NCBI GenBank assembly: GCA_945948535.1
Contig: CAMFBN010000017.1
Location: 1 to 46,799, forward strand
Reading direction: 5' to 3'
Origin: an uncultured Clostridia bacterium
Lineage (GTDB): Bacteria > Bacillota > Clostridia > Oscillospirales > Oscillospiraceae
DNA length: 46,799 nt
Below are positions 39,687-46,486 of this stretch, one piece after another. Below the pieces are notes generated by a model. The model was not told the DNA's origin. It did no database searches and saw only the letters and a list, made by a program, of their open reading frames with translations. Both the position numbers and the translations under genes were made by a program. Every line of letters starts with the position of its first letter. The first letter of the stretch is position 1.

Positions 39687-40805
39687 ATGGCATCTGAAAT
39701 TACCAACTACCAATGTCCGGCCTGTACTGCGCCGCTGCGGTTTGACGGCGAATCCGGGAAGCTCCAGTGCGACTTCTGCGGAAGCAGCTATTCCGTAGCG
39801 GAAATTGAGGCCCTTTACGCCGAAAAGGACAAGGCCGCTGCCGAGGCCTCCAAGCAGGCGGAAGAAACAGCAAAAACGGAAACCGCCGAAAAGGAAGCTG
39901 CCGGATGGGATACGGACGAAAATCTGCGGGCCTACCAGTGCCCCACCTGCGGCGCGGAGCTGATCTGCGAAAAAACCACCGCCGCCACCGCCTGCCCCTA
40001 CTGCGGCAACCCCTCCGTGGTGCCGGGCCAGCTGTCCGGGGCGCTGAAGCCGGAATTTGTGCTCCCCTTCAAGATCGAGAAGGAGGCGGTGGTGAAGGCC
40101 CTGCACAAGCACTACGGAAAGCACAACTACTACCTGCCCCGTCTGTTCCGCTCGGAAAACAACATTCAGAAGGTGCAGGGCGTTTACGTACCCTTCTGGC
40201 TCTTCGACGCTCAGGTGTCCGGCCTCGGAAAATACGATGGGCAGGACAGCGTGACCCAGCGCAAGGGCGACTACAACGTGACCACCACCATGCACTACAA
40301 CGTGGAGCGGGGCGGCACCGCCAAATTTGACAAGGTGCCGGTGGACGCTTCCAAAAAGATGCCCGACAACTATATGGACTCTCTGGAGCCCTTTGACTAC
40401 ACCCAGCTCAAGGATTTCTCCACCGCTTACCTGCCCGGCTTCCTCGCCGACCGCTTCGACGTATCCGCAGAGGAAGCGAGCCCCAGAATGGAGGCTCGGT
40501 GCAAGGACACACTGGAGCATCTTTTGCGTAGTGACATTGACCACGCGGTGGTGGTTCCGGAGAGCTTTCAGGCAAAAGTGGACAAAAAGGAAGCCCACTA
40601 TGCCCTGCTTCCCGTGTGGATGCTCACCACCAAATGGCGGGACAAAACCTACCTCTTCGCCATGAACGGACAGACGGGAAAGTTTGTGGGTGAATTGCCC
40701 ACGGACAACGGTCTGTTCTGGCGGAATCTGGGAATCCTGACCCTGATTCTGACGCTGGTTCTGCGGTTTTCCGGCATCACCCGGTTCCTGCTGGGCTTAT
40801 TCTAA
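39687..40805 (+). CDS. TFIIB-type zinc-ribbon membrane protein (YdjG-like)
   Basis: 372 residues after AACAGGAGAT. Two N-terminal zinc ribbons (CPACTAPL...CDFCG at residues 9-32 and CPTCGAEL...CPYCG at about 85-110) are separated by an Ala/Glu/Lys coiled stretch. A long beta-rich part follows (LKPEFVLPFKIEKEAVVKAL, YVPFWLFDAQVSG, YALLPVWMLTTKWRDKTYLFAMNGQTGKFVGELP), with one or two membrane helices at the C-terminus. This is the YdjG architecture. It lies 42 bases after the SPFH gene and 12 before the TPM gene. Confidence 0.86.
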   Translation: MASEITNYQCPACTAPLRFDGESGKLQCDFCGSSYSVAEIEALYAEKDKAAAEASKQAEETAKTETAEKEAAGWDTDENLRAYQCPTCGAELICEKTTAATACPYCGNPSVVPGQLSGALKPEFVLPFKIEKEAVVKALHKHYGKHNYYLPRLFRSENNIQKVQGVYVPFWLFDAQVSGLGKYDGQDSVTQRKGDYNVTTTMHYNVERGGTAKFDKVPVDASKKMPDNYMDSLEPFDYTQLKDFSTAYLPGFLADRFDVSAEEASPRMEARCKDTLEHLLRSDIDHAVVVPESFQAKVDKKEAHYALLPVWMLTTKWRDKTYLFAMNGQTGKFVGELPTDNGLFWRNLGILTLILTLVLRFSGITRFLLGLF

Positions 40806-40817
40806 GGGGGTAGGGAC

Positions 40818-41618
40818 ATGAAGCGACTTATTTCCATTTTCACGGTTATTTTGCTGCTGACCCTTTTCATCGTCCCGGTCTCGGCGGCGGAGGAGCCGGA
40901 ATGCTGCATCTACGATCTGGCGGGCCTTCTGACCGACGAGGAATACTGGGTGCTGGAGGACTATGCACAGGAGATTTCGGAAGTACAGCAGTGCGCTGTG
41001 TATTTCCTGACGGTGGACGACTACCGGGACTATGGCGACGGTGTGATCTTTGACGTGGCCCGGCAGATTTTCCTTGTCAACGAGCTGGGCATGGGCGAAG
41101 ATCAGGACGGCGTGCTGCTGATTCTGTCCATGGCGGACCGGGACTACTGCCTGCTGGCCCACGGCTTCGGCGACACCGCTCTGACGGACTACGGTAAGGA
41201 CTACATCAGCGAAGAATTTTTGGACAATTTTGGCGTCAACGACTGGTATGGCGGCTGCATGGACTATCTCACCTACACCGATGAGCTGCTGACCATGGCC
41301 CGGGACGGGGTTGTTTTCGACCGGGGCAGCTGGATCACCAGCGGACACCTGTGGATCTTCAGCCTGATTCTCGCCGCGGTACTGTCCGCTGTTATCTGCC
41401 TGATTCAGCGGGGCCTGATGAAAAAGAAGGTCCGCCAGCAGACCGATGCCATGGGTTATCTGAAGGGCGGCGCTGTGAACATCACCCGTCGGCGGGATGT
41501 GTTCAGCCACGCCACCGAGGTAAGGCAGAAAATCGAAACCGACAGCGGCTCCTCCAGCAGTTCAGGAGGGCACTCCCACTCCTCTGACGGTTTTTCCGGC
41601 AAAAGCGGCAAGTTCTGA
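40818..41618 (+). CDS. TPM-domain membrane protein (YdjH/YgcG-like)
   Basis: 266 residues after TAAGGGGGTAGG. It has a cleavable-type signal (LFIVPVSA), then a TPM domain (about residues 30-165) with CCIYDLAGLLTDEEYWVLEDYAQEI, DDYRDYGDGVIF and GMGEDQDGVLLILSMADRDYCL. One membrane helix near residue 180 leads to a basic cytoplasmic stretch. The tail is Ser/Gly/His-rich. It completes a three-gene set like B. subtilis ydjI, ydjG, ydjH, which act with PspA; no PspA-like gene is in the window. Confidence 0.86.
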   Translation: MKRLISIFTVILLLTLFIVPVSAAEEPECCIYDLAGLLTDEEYWVLEDYAQEISEVQQCAVYFLTVDDYRDYGDGVIFDVARQIFLVNELGMGEDQDGVLLILSMADRDYCLLAHGFGDTALTDYGKDYISEEFLDNFGVNDWYGGCMDYLTYTDELLTMARDGVVFDRGSWITSGHLWIFSLILAAVLSAVICLIQRGLMKKKVRQQTDAMGYLKGGAVNITRRRDVFSHATEVRQKIETDSGSSSSSGGHSHSSDGFSGKSGKF

Positions 41619-41628
41619 CAGGGTAGTC

Positions 41629-41659
41629 AACAAGCCTTTCCCCGAGGGGAAGGCTTGTT
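41629..41659. terminator. Hairpin after the TPM gene
   Basis: AACAAGCCTTTCCCC / GGGGAAGGCTTGTT with one bulged T and loop GA, directly after the TPM stop; few T residues follow. Confidence 0.6.
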
Positions 41660-41794
41660 CGGCAGTCTGAGGCTCCCCAAAGGGGTGCCAGGCAGAGTAA
41701 CATCGGGAGCGGCCCACTGCCGGTGACGGGTTATGGTTTCCGGCCCACAGTCCTATGGACTGCGTTCCGAAAACCATGGACTCTCCCCCGAGCT

Positions 41795-41821
41795 AAAAAA
41801 GTGTCCACCGGACACTTTTTT
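41795..41821. terminator. Bidirectional terminator left of the tRNA-His remnant
   Basis: 12-bp stem AAAAAAGTGTCC / GGACACTTTTTT with loop ACC; the A- and T-runs allow action on either strand. It probably isolates the tRNA-His region from the TPM gene. The 41660-41794 stretch shows no gene. Confidence 0.8.
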
Positions 41822-41846
41822 ACCCGCCTGACGGCGGGCCGCTCTC

Positions 41847-41928
41847 TTCGAGTCCTTATCCACCCCATAAAAATAAGACACCCCTGTTGGGGTGCCTTAT
41901 TTTTATGGGGTGGATAATGGGACTCGAA
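41847..41928. repeat. Long palindrome joining two inverted copies of the tRNA-His 3' end
   Basis: Left arm 41847-41884 and right arm 41889-41928 are complementary for nearly 40 bases around loop TGTT, apart from one A-C mismatch and a two-base TG present only on the right. The right arm read on the minus strand is the true tRNA 3' end; the left arm read on the plus strand repeats TTCGAGTCC and TTATCCACCCCA. Confidence 0.85.
41869..41904. terminator. Terminator downstream of tRNA-His
   Basis: Stem AAAAATAAGACACCCC / GGGGTGCCTTATTTTT, loop TGTT, one mismatch. On the minus strand it follows the tRNA CCA directly; the flanking A/T runs make it bidirectional. Confidence 0.85.
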
Positions 41929-41931
41929 CCC
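41906..41931 (-). other. Attachment site: 3' end of tRNA-His at the element's left junction
   Basis: On the minus strand: T-loop TTCGAGT (41928-41922), 3' side of the T-stem CCCAT, acceptor strand TATCCAC, discriminator C and encoded CCA. The C73 before CCA and the similarity to other bacterial tRNA-His ends identify the isotype. The 5' half is absent: from 41932 the T-stem partner reads TC instead of the needed AT, so the element begins there. An intact tRNA-His would be expected at the far end of the element, outside the window. Confidence 0.85.
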
Positions 41932-41961
41932 GATTAAAAAAACGCTAAACCCGTTGCGGCT

Positions 41962-43059
41962 CTAAGACAATTTATTTTTCGTTGCCAATTCCGTTGCCAA
42001 TTTGGCCTTTTCACTCTCCGGGAGGAAGAAGTTTGAGAAGTCCTCAGACCGCTTCGCGATGTCCTTCTTTGCAAGGTGGGTGTAGATGTCGTGCATGGTT
42101 TTGCTGTCCTCCCAGCCGCCGATTTCCATGGCGATCTTTTCTGGGATTCCGAGATGGTAGGCAAGAGACGCAAAGCTGTGCCGAAGGCCGTGATTACCAA
42201 CCTGCGGCAGGCCGTTGGCGGCGCACACCCGGTTGATCTGCTTGTACACCCCGGCACAGGTCATCTTCACAATGTAGTCATCCGTCAGCGTCCGTCCTTC
42301 CAGCGCCTGCCGGAGCGGCGGGATCAGGGGGACGTAGCGGTCAGAGGCGGCGGTTTTGTTTGCTTCCTTCTGCACCAGCTTCCCGTCCTTCCCGTACACG
42401 GCGGCTCCGTGCACCCGGACGCGGTTATTTTTCATGTCTATATCTGTACCTCTCACGGCGCGAACCTCGGAGAAGCGCAGGCTGGACAGCTCCAGAAGGG
42501 CGGCTATCTCTGCCGTCTTGCCTTTCATTGCTTCTACAAATGCGGGTATTTCGTCCGGCTCAAGGAAAGGCCGTTCCTTCCTGACCGGGTTGTCGATCTC
42601 TATCTTTGGGCGGTGTCCTGTTTCTTCTTCGATAGCGGACGCAAAGAACATCCACACATTTTTTCTGTATTTATCGGACAGTTTGCGAAAATCCCGGTCA
42701 ACCGCCGCCTGCCACTGGGCGTCTGTGGTGGTGTACACGTTGGCGCCCATCATGGATTGCAGACGGTTATCCTTGTAGGATAGATAGCCTTTTATGGTGG
42801 CCGGAGACTTCCGGCCGTCCCGCTTGTCGATGTACTTTTTGAGTGCTTCCGACAGGGTGACATTCTTTTTCTTCGTTTTTTCTTCTGCTTCGATCACTCT
42901 GTGTTTCAGTGCGAGATACTCAGCAATGCAGGCTTCTTCTGTTTCCTTGGTGATCGATATGCGCTCACCGTTTATCAGAACACGGGTGTGGGCCATTCCA
43001 GATGGCAGGATGGTGATTTTCGGCATCTTTATTGACGGCTTGTTTTTCCGTTTTGCCAT
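41962..43059 (-). CDS. int: Tyrosine recombinase (integrase) of the element
   Basis: 365 residues taking the ATG at 43059 (MAKRKNKPSIKMPKI) after GGAAAGGCAAGG; longer frames begin inside a structured intergenic region. An N-terminal Arm-binding-like domain and SAM-like core-binding domain (LSEALKKYIDKRDGRKSPATIKGYLSYKDNRL in part) are followed by the catalytic domain: Arg195 (LSSLRFSEV), Lys235, His290-x-x-Arg293 (NHGLRHSF), Trp316 and nucleophile Tyr326 (DIYTHLA). The gene ends 30 bases from the tRNA-His attachment site, the typical place for an integrase of a tRNA-targeting element. Confidence 0.95.
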   Translation of the reverse strand: MAKRKNKPSIKMPKITILPSGMAHTRVLINGERISITKETEEACIAEYLALKHRVIEAEEKTKKKNVTLSEALKKYIDKRDGRKSPATIKGYLSYKDNRLQSMMGANVYTTTDAQWQAAVDRDFRKLSDKYRKNVWMFFASAIEEETGHRPKIEIDNPVRKERPFLEPDEIPAFVEAMKGKTAEIAALLELSSLRFSEVRAVRGTDIDMKNNRVRVHGAAVYGKDGKLVQKEANKTAASDRYVPLIPPLRQALEGRTLTDDYIVKMTCAGVYKQINRVCAANGLPQVGNHGLRHSFASLAYHLGIPEKIAMEIGGWEDSKTMHDIYTHLAKKDIAKRSEDFSNFFLPESEKAKLATELATKNKLS

Positions 43060-43066
43060 TTTGGCC

Positions 43067-43095
43067 TTGCCTTTCCGGGGCTTTTCTGGTATCAT
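43067..43095 (+). promoter_or_regulatory. Possible promoter of the twin-hairpin RNA
   Basis: TTGCCT, 17 bases, TATCAT on the plus strand, just upstream of the integrase start and pointing away from it. It would start a transcript at about 43102. Confidence 0.4.
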
Positions 43096-43101
43096 AAATA
43101 G

Positions 43102-43211
43102 GCAGACTGCCCCTATCGTCGTGGGTGGGTGCTGACTGTATTGATTGGCAGTGCTGGTAACACTTCCAATCGCTGACCGCTTCGGTGCTGGTAACACCGG
43201 GGCGGTTTTTT
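43102..43211 (+). ncRNA. Putative small RNA: two hairpins with identical loops, ending in a terminator
   Basis: Hairpin 1 (43143-43171): GATTGG-C-AGTG, loop CTGGTAA, CACT-T-CCAATC. Hairpin 2 (43176-43206): ACCGCTTCGGTG, the same loop CTGGTAA, CACCGGGGCGGT (two G-T pairs), followed by TTTTTT to 43211, so it is also an intrinsic terminator. The 13 bases GTGCTGGTAACAC are identical in both while the lower stems differ but stay paired, which argues for conserved RNA structure. The 5' end is a guess based on a weak promoter. It lies between int and the DinD-like gene. Confidence 0.6.
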
Positions 43212-43218
43212 ACGCTAA

Positions 43219-44070
43219 TTAATCCTCTCCACTATTCTTTAGCTTTTTCTGCTCACGCTCAATCTGTGCAATACTTTTTTCGGGAGTTGGAAGATCTTCC
43301 GGCATTGTTCCTCCGAGTTCCTTTATGGTTTGCCGAACTTTTTTTCCAACTTCGTAATGCGTATTGTAGGCAGCCTGCTTCCCTTGAATATTTTCGCGTC
43401 GGAGTTTTTCATCTGTCTGCGTGGCTCGGAATAGATTTGCTGCTAGTTCTGTACTTCCCATGTGATCTAAAATTTTTTGATTCTTTTTCAAGCCTTTTCG
43501 TGCGTGAATCTCTTTCACGCCAAGTCCTCCATACAATCCTTGATAGCCTTTATTCTGGAAGATGGCGTAATCTCGCTGATCTGCGATACCCGCCATCTGA
43601 GCCGCTTCTGCCAAGGACTTATTATGGGCGGCCATTTCGTTTCGTATCGATAGGCGTTTCTGGTCTTCGGAAAGTTGATCGTAGTTATCAATCAATTCCT
43701 GCTGGCGCGTCTTTACCGCGAAATATGTCTGCCCAACGGCAATGACGGATTTCGACGGGTCACCGTTCATCACGATCAGGTAGCACGCGTACCTGCTTAG
43801 TGCATAATCACTAATTTTTCTTGGTTTACCGTTATTCATTTTTGTGAAACTGGTGACTTCGCCGAAATTGTCATCCAAAGAAACGCCACTGTTTTTGCAA
43901 GCATCCATGGCCTTGAAAATCGCATTTTCAAAGTTACGCCAATCCGCATATTGCAAAGCACGTCCAAGCTCGCGGGCCAACCAGTATTCCTGTCCATATT
44001 CGTTTATATGCTTAATGCTTTCAAATGTTTCTTCGCTGTATTGTTCCAGTTCATAGTTTTTCACAGCCAT
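43219..44070 (-). CDS. DinD-like (BRO-domain) protein
   Basis: 283 residues from the ATG at 44070, preceded by GAGGAAAGG. The sequence is close in character to DNA-damage-inducible protein D: YSEETFESIKHINEYGQEYWLARELGRALQYADWRNFENAI in the BRO-N part, then DYALSRYACYLIVMNGDPSKSVIAVGQTYFAVKTRQQEL, and a helical C-terminus ending in basic/acidic residues. E. coli DinD is induced by the SOS response and inhibits RecA. In a mobile element it may interfere with host recombination or SOS signalling. Base composition is more AT-rich than the chromosomal genes to the left, in keeping with transfer. Confidence 0.88.
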   Translation of the reverse strand: MAVKNYELEQYSEETFESIKHINEYGQEYWLARELGRALQYADWRNFENAIFKAMDACKNSGVSLDDNFGEVTSFTKMNNGKPRKISDYALSRYACYLIVMNGDPSKSVIAVGQTYFAVKTRQQELIDNYDQLSEDQKRLSIRNEMAAHNKSLAEAAQMAGIADQRDYAIFQNKGYQGLYGGLGVKEIHARKGLKKNQKILDHMGSTELAANLFRATQTDEKLRRENIQGKQAAYNTHYEVGKKVRQTIKELGGTMPEDLPTPEKSIAQIEREQKKLKNSGED

Positions 44071-44109
44071 CAAGCCTCTTTCCTCTTGCATTATGTTTAT
44101 GGTTTTGTA

Positions 44110-44532
44110 TTATGAAAAATCAATTCCCCGGCAGTCTCTCCAATAGGAGAACGCCTTCATAACATCCTGCTCCGGCAGGTCGAAGTATTCCGCAAGCTGC
44201 CAAGGCTCGGTATACCCGGCGGCAAAGGCTTCCCGGAAATCTTCCTCTGTCAGGATGTGCTCCGCTGTCCAGCGGTTGGCGCGGTGTTCGCTTCGCTCCA
44301 CTGTCTCGAATGGACTGCTGACTTTGTGCAGCGCCCCGGTGGAAACATGGCCCAGCTCATGGGCACAGATGCCGCGCAGTTGGCGGGTGGTCATGATCTT
44401 CGTGAAGTCCAGAAAAATGCCATAGTCTGGCCCGTCACGCAGGGTGGCCCCGGCAGACGGCATACCGGCAAATGGAATGATCAGAATGTCGTGTCCCTTG
44501 CAGTAGTCGTAAAAATGGGATAATTCAAACAC
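44110..44532 (-). CDS. ImmA/IrrE-type metallopeptidase
   Basis: 140 residues from a GTG start with AGGAG 8 bases upstream. The zinc protease motif HELGH (His58-Glu59-His62) follows LRGICA. The overall length and context match ImmA, the peptidase that cleaves the ImmR/CI-like repressor of mobile elements upon a DNA damage or quorum signal. It lies just downstream of the repressor gene on the same strand. Confidence 0.9.
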   Translation of the reverse strand: MFELSHFYDYCKGHDILIIPFAGMPSAGATLRDGPDYGIFLDFTKIMTTRQLRGICAHELGHVSTGALHKVSSPFETVERSEHRANRWTAEHILTEEDFREAFAAGYTEPWQLAEYFDLPEQDVMKAFSYWRDCRGIDFS

Positions 44533-44547
44533 GTTCGTAGCTCCTGT

Positions 44548-44907
44548 TTACTTTTCCGAAGCCCTTCTCTTTCGCATGACGGATACCATGTCCCGGATCG
44601 TGGCCCGGTCTTCCTCGGTCAGTTCCTTGTATTCTCCGTAAAACGCAATATCCACATCGTCCAGCACATCTTTGCGCTCACCGTTCTCGGTGGGCGCTTT
44701 TTCTTTTCCTTCCCGGAGATATTCCAATGTTACGCCAAGACAGTCAGCCGCCTGCTGGAGCTTCTTGTCTGTGGGCTTATACCTTCCGGTGTTCCACTGG
44801 GAGTATGAGGCGGACGAAATACCGCTGTTCTTATAAAAGTCGGCCTTTGACATCCCAAGTTCAGCAATCCGCAGCTCAATTCGCTTAATTATTGCTAAGG
44901 TGTCCAT
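44548..44907 (-). CDS. CI/ImmR-like helix-turn-helix repressor of the element
   Basis: 119 residues from the ATG at 44907 (MDTLAIIKRIELRIAELGMSKADFYKNSGISSASYSQWNTGRYKPTDKKLQ in the HTH part, given here only as identification by its XRE pattern). The C-terminus is short and acidic then basic (ATIRDMVSVMRKRRASEK) with no LexA-type autoprotease, consistent with destruction by the neighbouring ImmA protease instead. It is divergent from the Cro-like gene, and the region between them holds repeated CTTAGT operators. Confidence 0.88.
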   Translation of the reverse strand: MDTLAIIKRIELRIAELGMSKADFYKNSGISSASYSQWNTGRYKPTDKKLQQAADCLGVTLEYLREGKEKAPTENGERKDVLDDVDIAFYGEYKELTEEDRATIRDMVSVMRKRRASEK

Positions 44908-44940
44908 AATTTCCCCGTCCTTTTTGTGCAAAACAGCAAA

Positions 44941-45120
44941 CTTAGTAAAAACTAAGGAATTATGGTTGACATTAAGTCAAACTTAGCGTATACTAAGCTT
45001 GCGCTTAAAAAGCGCAGAAAATCCCCGTGAGAACTTAGTAAGTGTTTCGCAAGATATGAGTTGGTGGTACTTCTTATATTAAGCGAAACTTACTAAGTTG
45101 TCAAGTATTAACTTAGTAAA
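44941..45120. promoter_or_regulatory. Operator region between the CI-like and Cro-like genes
   Basis: Five related sites: CTTAGT-AAAA-ACTAAG (44941-44956), CTTAG-CGTATA-CTAAG (44982-44997), CTTAGTAAG (45034-45042), ACTTACTAAGT (45088-45098) and ACTTAGTAAA (45111-45120). The first two are inverted repeats with 16-base span; the others are compact or half sites. Site 2 overlaps the -10 box of the rightward promoter. Confidence 0.75.
44966..44994 (+). promoter_or_regulatory. Rightward early promoter of the element
   Basis: TTGACA, 17 bases, TATACT, with an operator lying across the -10 box; repression by the CI-like protein would shut off the Cro-like gene and those beyond. Confidence 0.8.
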
Positions 45121-45133
45121 GGAGGAAGAAATT

Positions 45134-45331
45134 TTGAGCTTTTTATCTGCCCGCAAAAAAGCCGGTTATTCGCAGGCGTTTGTCGCAGAAAAGCTGGGAA
45201 TCGCTCCGGCGTCTGTTTGCCAGTGGGAAACTGGAAAAACAATGCCAAGAGCGTCCATGCTTGTCCGCATTGCTGACCTGTATGGATGCACCATCGATGA
45301 ACTGCTTTCTGACGATGATACATCATCGTAG
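45134..45331 (+). CDS. Cro-like XRE helix-turn-helix protein
   Basis: 65 residues from a TTG start with AAAGGAGG about 8 bases upstream; an in-frame start at 45098 lacks a ribosome site. Nearly the whole protein is one HTH domain: SARKKAGYSQAFVAEKLGIAP, ASVCQWETGKTMPRASMLVRI, ADLYGCTIDELL. It is divergent from the CI-like repressor and sits downstream of the operator cluster, the classic lysogeny-switch arrangement. Confidence 0.88.
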   Translation: MSFLSARKKAGYSQAFVAEKLGIAPASVCQWETGKTMPRASMLVRIADLYGCTIDELLSDDDTSS

Positions 45332-45370
45332 CAGAAATACAGTCCAATAAACCGGCACTGAAAGGAGGTT

Positions 45371-45559
45371 CATGAAACGAACGGAAATTTAATTGCGCTG
45401 ATTTATGTTTCTGCTTGGTTTGCTGCAAAGGCATCTCTTGATGCTCTGTACTTCAAAGACGTAAATAGCGCAAAAAAAGATTTACTTCATTGGCTTATTT
45501 CTGCGGGAAGTATTTTGTTTGCGCTTTGCATCTCTCTTTTCGTCAATCACTTTGGTTAA
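45371..45559 (+). CDS. Possible small membrane protein without a clear start codon
   Basis: An open frame of about 62 codons ends with TAA at 45557-45559 and encodes ETNGNLIALIYVSAWFAAK, then SAKKDLLHWLISAGSILFALC, two hydrophobic helices. AAAGGAGG at 45361-45368 fits a start here, but the nearby ATG (45372) is in another frame and stops after six codons. The frame overlaps the end of the opposite-strand gene at 45482 by 78 bases. Either a frameshift or an unusual start would be needed. Confidence 0.35.
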   Translation, partial: HETNGNLIALIYVSAWFAAKASLDALYFKDVNSAKKDLLHWLISAGSILFALCISLFVNHFG

Positions 45560-45895
45560 GCAGACATCGGAATTTCCAATGTTGCCAGACTGAACTGCAA
45601 AGTAAAGGTCGTCCAAAAGATACGCGAGGTTTCCGCTTTCTTTAGACCTTATTGCTGCAATTTCAGCCATTGCAGCTTGTTGGCACGATGTTCGGCCTGA
45701 TTGAACAAACTTAGCCACAGAGGAAGACATAGCAGCAAATTCATCGTCGGAAGATACAACATCTTCCCGTTCCCATGTAAGGCGCATTCTTTCTACCTCT
45801 TTATTTGCTGTTGAACGCGACACGCCATATGAAATAAGAGCAGACAACAGCGCACCGCCAACAGAGATAAGTGCGCAAATTACTTCTGTAGACAC
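45482..45895 (-). CDS. Hypothetical membrane-anchored protein of the element
   Basis: 137 residues from GTG at 45895, which follows GGAAGGATGTG; the ATG at 45946 has no ribosome site. One N-terminal membrane helix (VICALISVGGALLSALISYGV) leads into a cytoplasmic helical part (STANKEVERMRLTWERED...) ending in a very basic tail. No family was recognised. Its opposite orientation inside the early right-hand gene run suggests an accessory (moron-like) gene. Confidence 0.6.
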   Translation of the reverse strand: MSTEVICALISVGGALLSALISYGVSRSTANKEVERMRLTWEREDVVSSDDEFAAMSSSVAKFVQSGRTSCQQAAMAEIAAIRSKESGNLAYLLDDLYFAVQSGNIGNSDVCLTKVIDEKRDAKRKQNTSRRNKPMK

Positions 45896-45962
45896 AAAAT
45901 CACATCCTTCCGATGTGATTTTACCACACTGAAATTCAATATTCAATAAAGGAGGCTATTTC

Positions 45963-46250
45963 ATGCCAAGACTTCGCCAGTATGCGGAGCGGGACGCAAT
46001 GAAGGATTTCGTCGGAGAAATCAACGCCCAGCGGGCGAGGCTCGGTTTCGGCACCCAGCGCACATTCGGGCCTGCAATCGGCGTGTGTCAGGTAACCGCC
46101 GGGAACTACATGAGGAACCCGGATACCATCCCCTTCGGCGTGCTCCGCGCCATCGTCAAGGCCATCAGGCCAGACCCCGGAATCTTGCTGAAGGCGCTGG
46201 GTTACACCACGCAGGATATCAAAAAATTAGCAAAGGAGTATTCATCATGA
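45963..46250 (+). CDS. Small phage-type DNA-binding protein
   Basis: 95 residues after AAAGGAGG. The middle reads FGPAIGVCQVTAGNYMRNPDTIPFGVLRAIVKAIR, which looks like a degenerate helix-turn-helix seen in small phage regulators of gut Firmicutes; the C-terminus is LLKALGYTTQDIKKLAKEY. The function is not known. The stop overlaps the next gene's start (ATGA). Confidence 0.7.
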   Translation: MPRLRQYAERDAMKDFVGEINAQRARLGFGTQRTFGPAIGVCQVTAGNYMRNPDTIPFGVLRAIVKAIRPDPGILLKALGYTTQDIKKLAKEYSS

Positions 46251-46477
46251 GCGAATTTGACAGAGAGAATGAGGACGTTTTCTCCCTTGTCCGGGAGAAC
46301 CGGCGGCGCAGCGATCTGGCGCCGGTCATCGGCTACATCGTGCCCATGAAGCAGGCCCAGAGCTATGCGGCCTATGAGGCGGCGCAGGCCCGGAAGGGCG
46401 GCGGTATCGGCAGTCTGATCCTTGCGGCGGCTGGCCTGCTGGTGACTGTGACCGTCACAGTGCTGGCGCTGGCGTAG
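46247..46477 (+). CDS. Small hypothetical protein with C-terminal membrane helix
   Basis: 76 residues from the ATG that overlaps the previous stop; CAAAGGAG is 9 bases upstream. A polar N-terminus (SEFDRENEDVFSLVRENRRRSD) is followed by a Lys/Gly stretch and one membrane helix (IGSLILAAAGLLVTVTVTVLALA) at the C-terminus. It resembles nothing I can name; a tail-anchored phage protein is possible. Confidence 0.65.
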   Translation: MSEFDRENEDVFSLVRENRRRSDLAPVIGYIVPMKQAQSYAAYEAAQARKGGGIGSLILAAAGLLVTVTVTVLALA

Positions 46478-46486
46478 GGAGCGGCT

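Noticed and set aside
41723..41917. 64-codon plus-strand frame across the tRNA-His terminator
   Set aside because: It runs through two terminators and the tRNA palindrome and shows no coding character.
41906..41931. A complete tRNA-His gene
   Set aside because: Only the 3' third is present; no anticodon or D-arm sequence follows on the minus strand.
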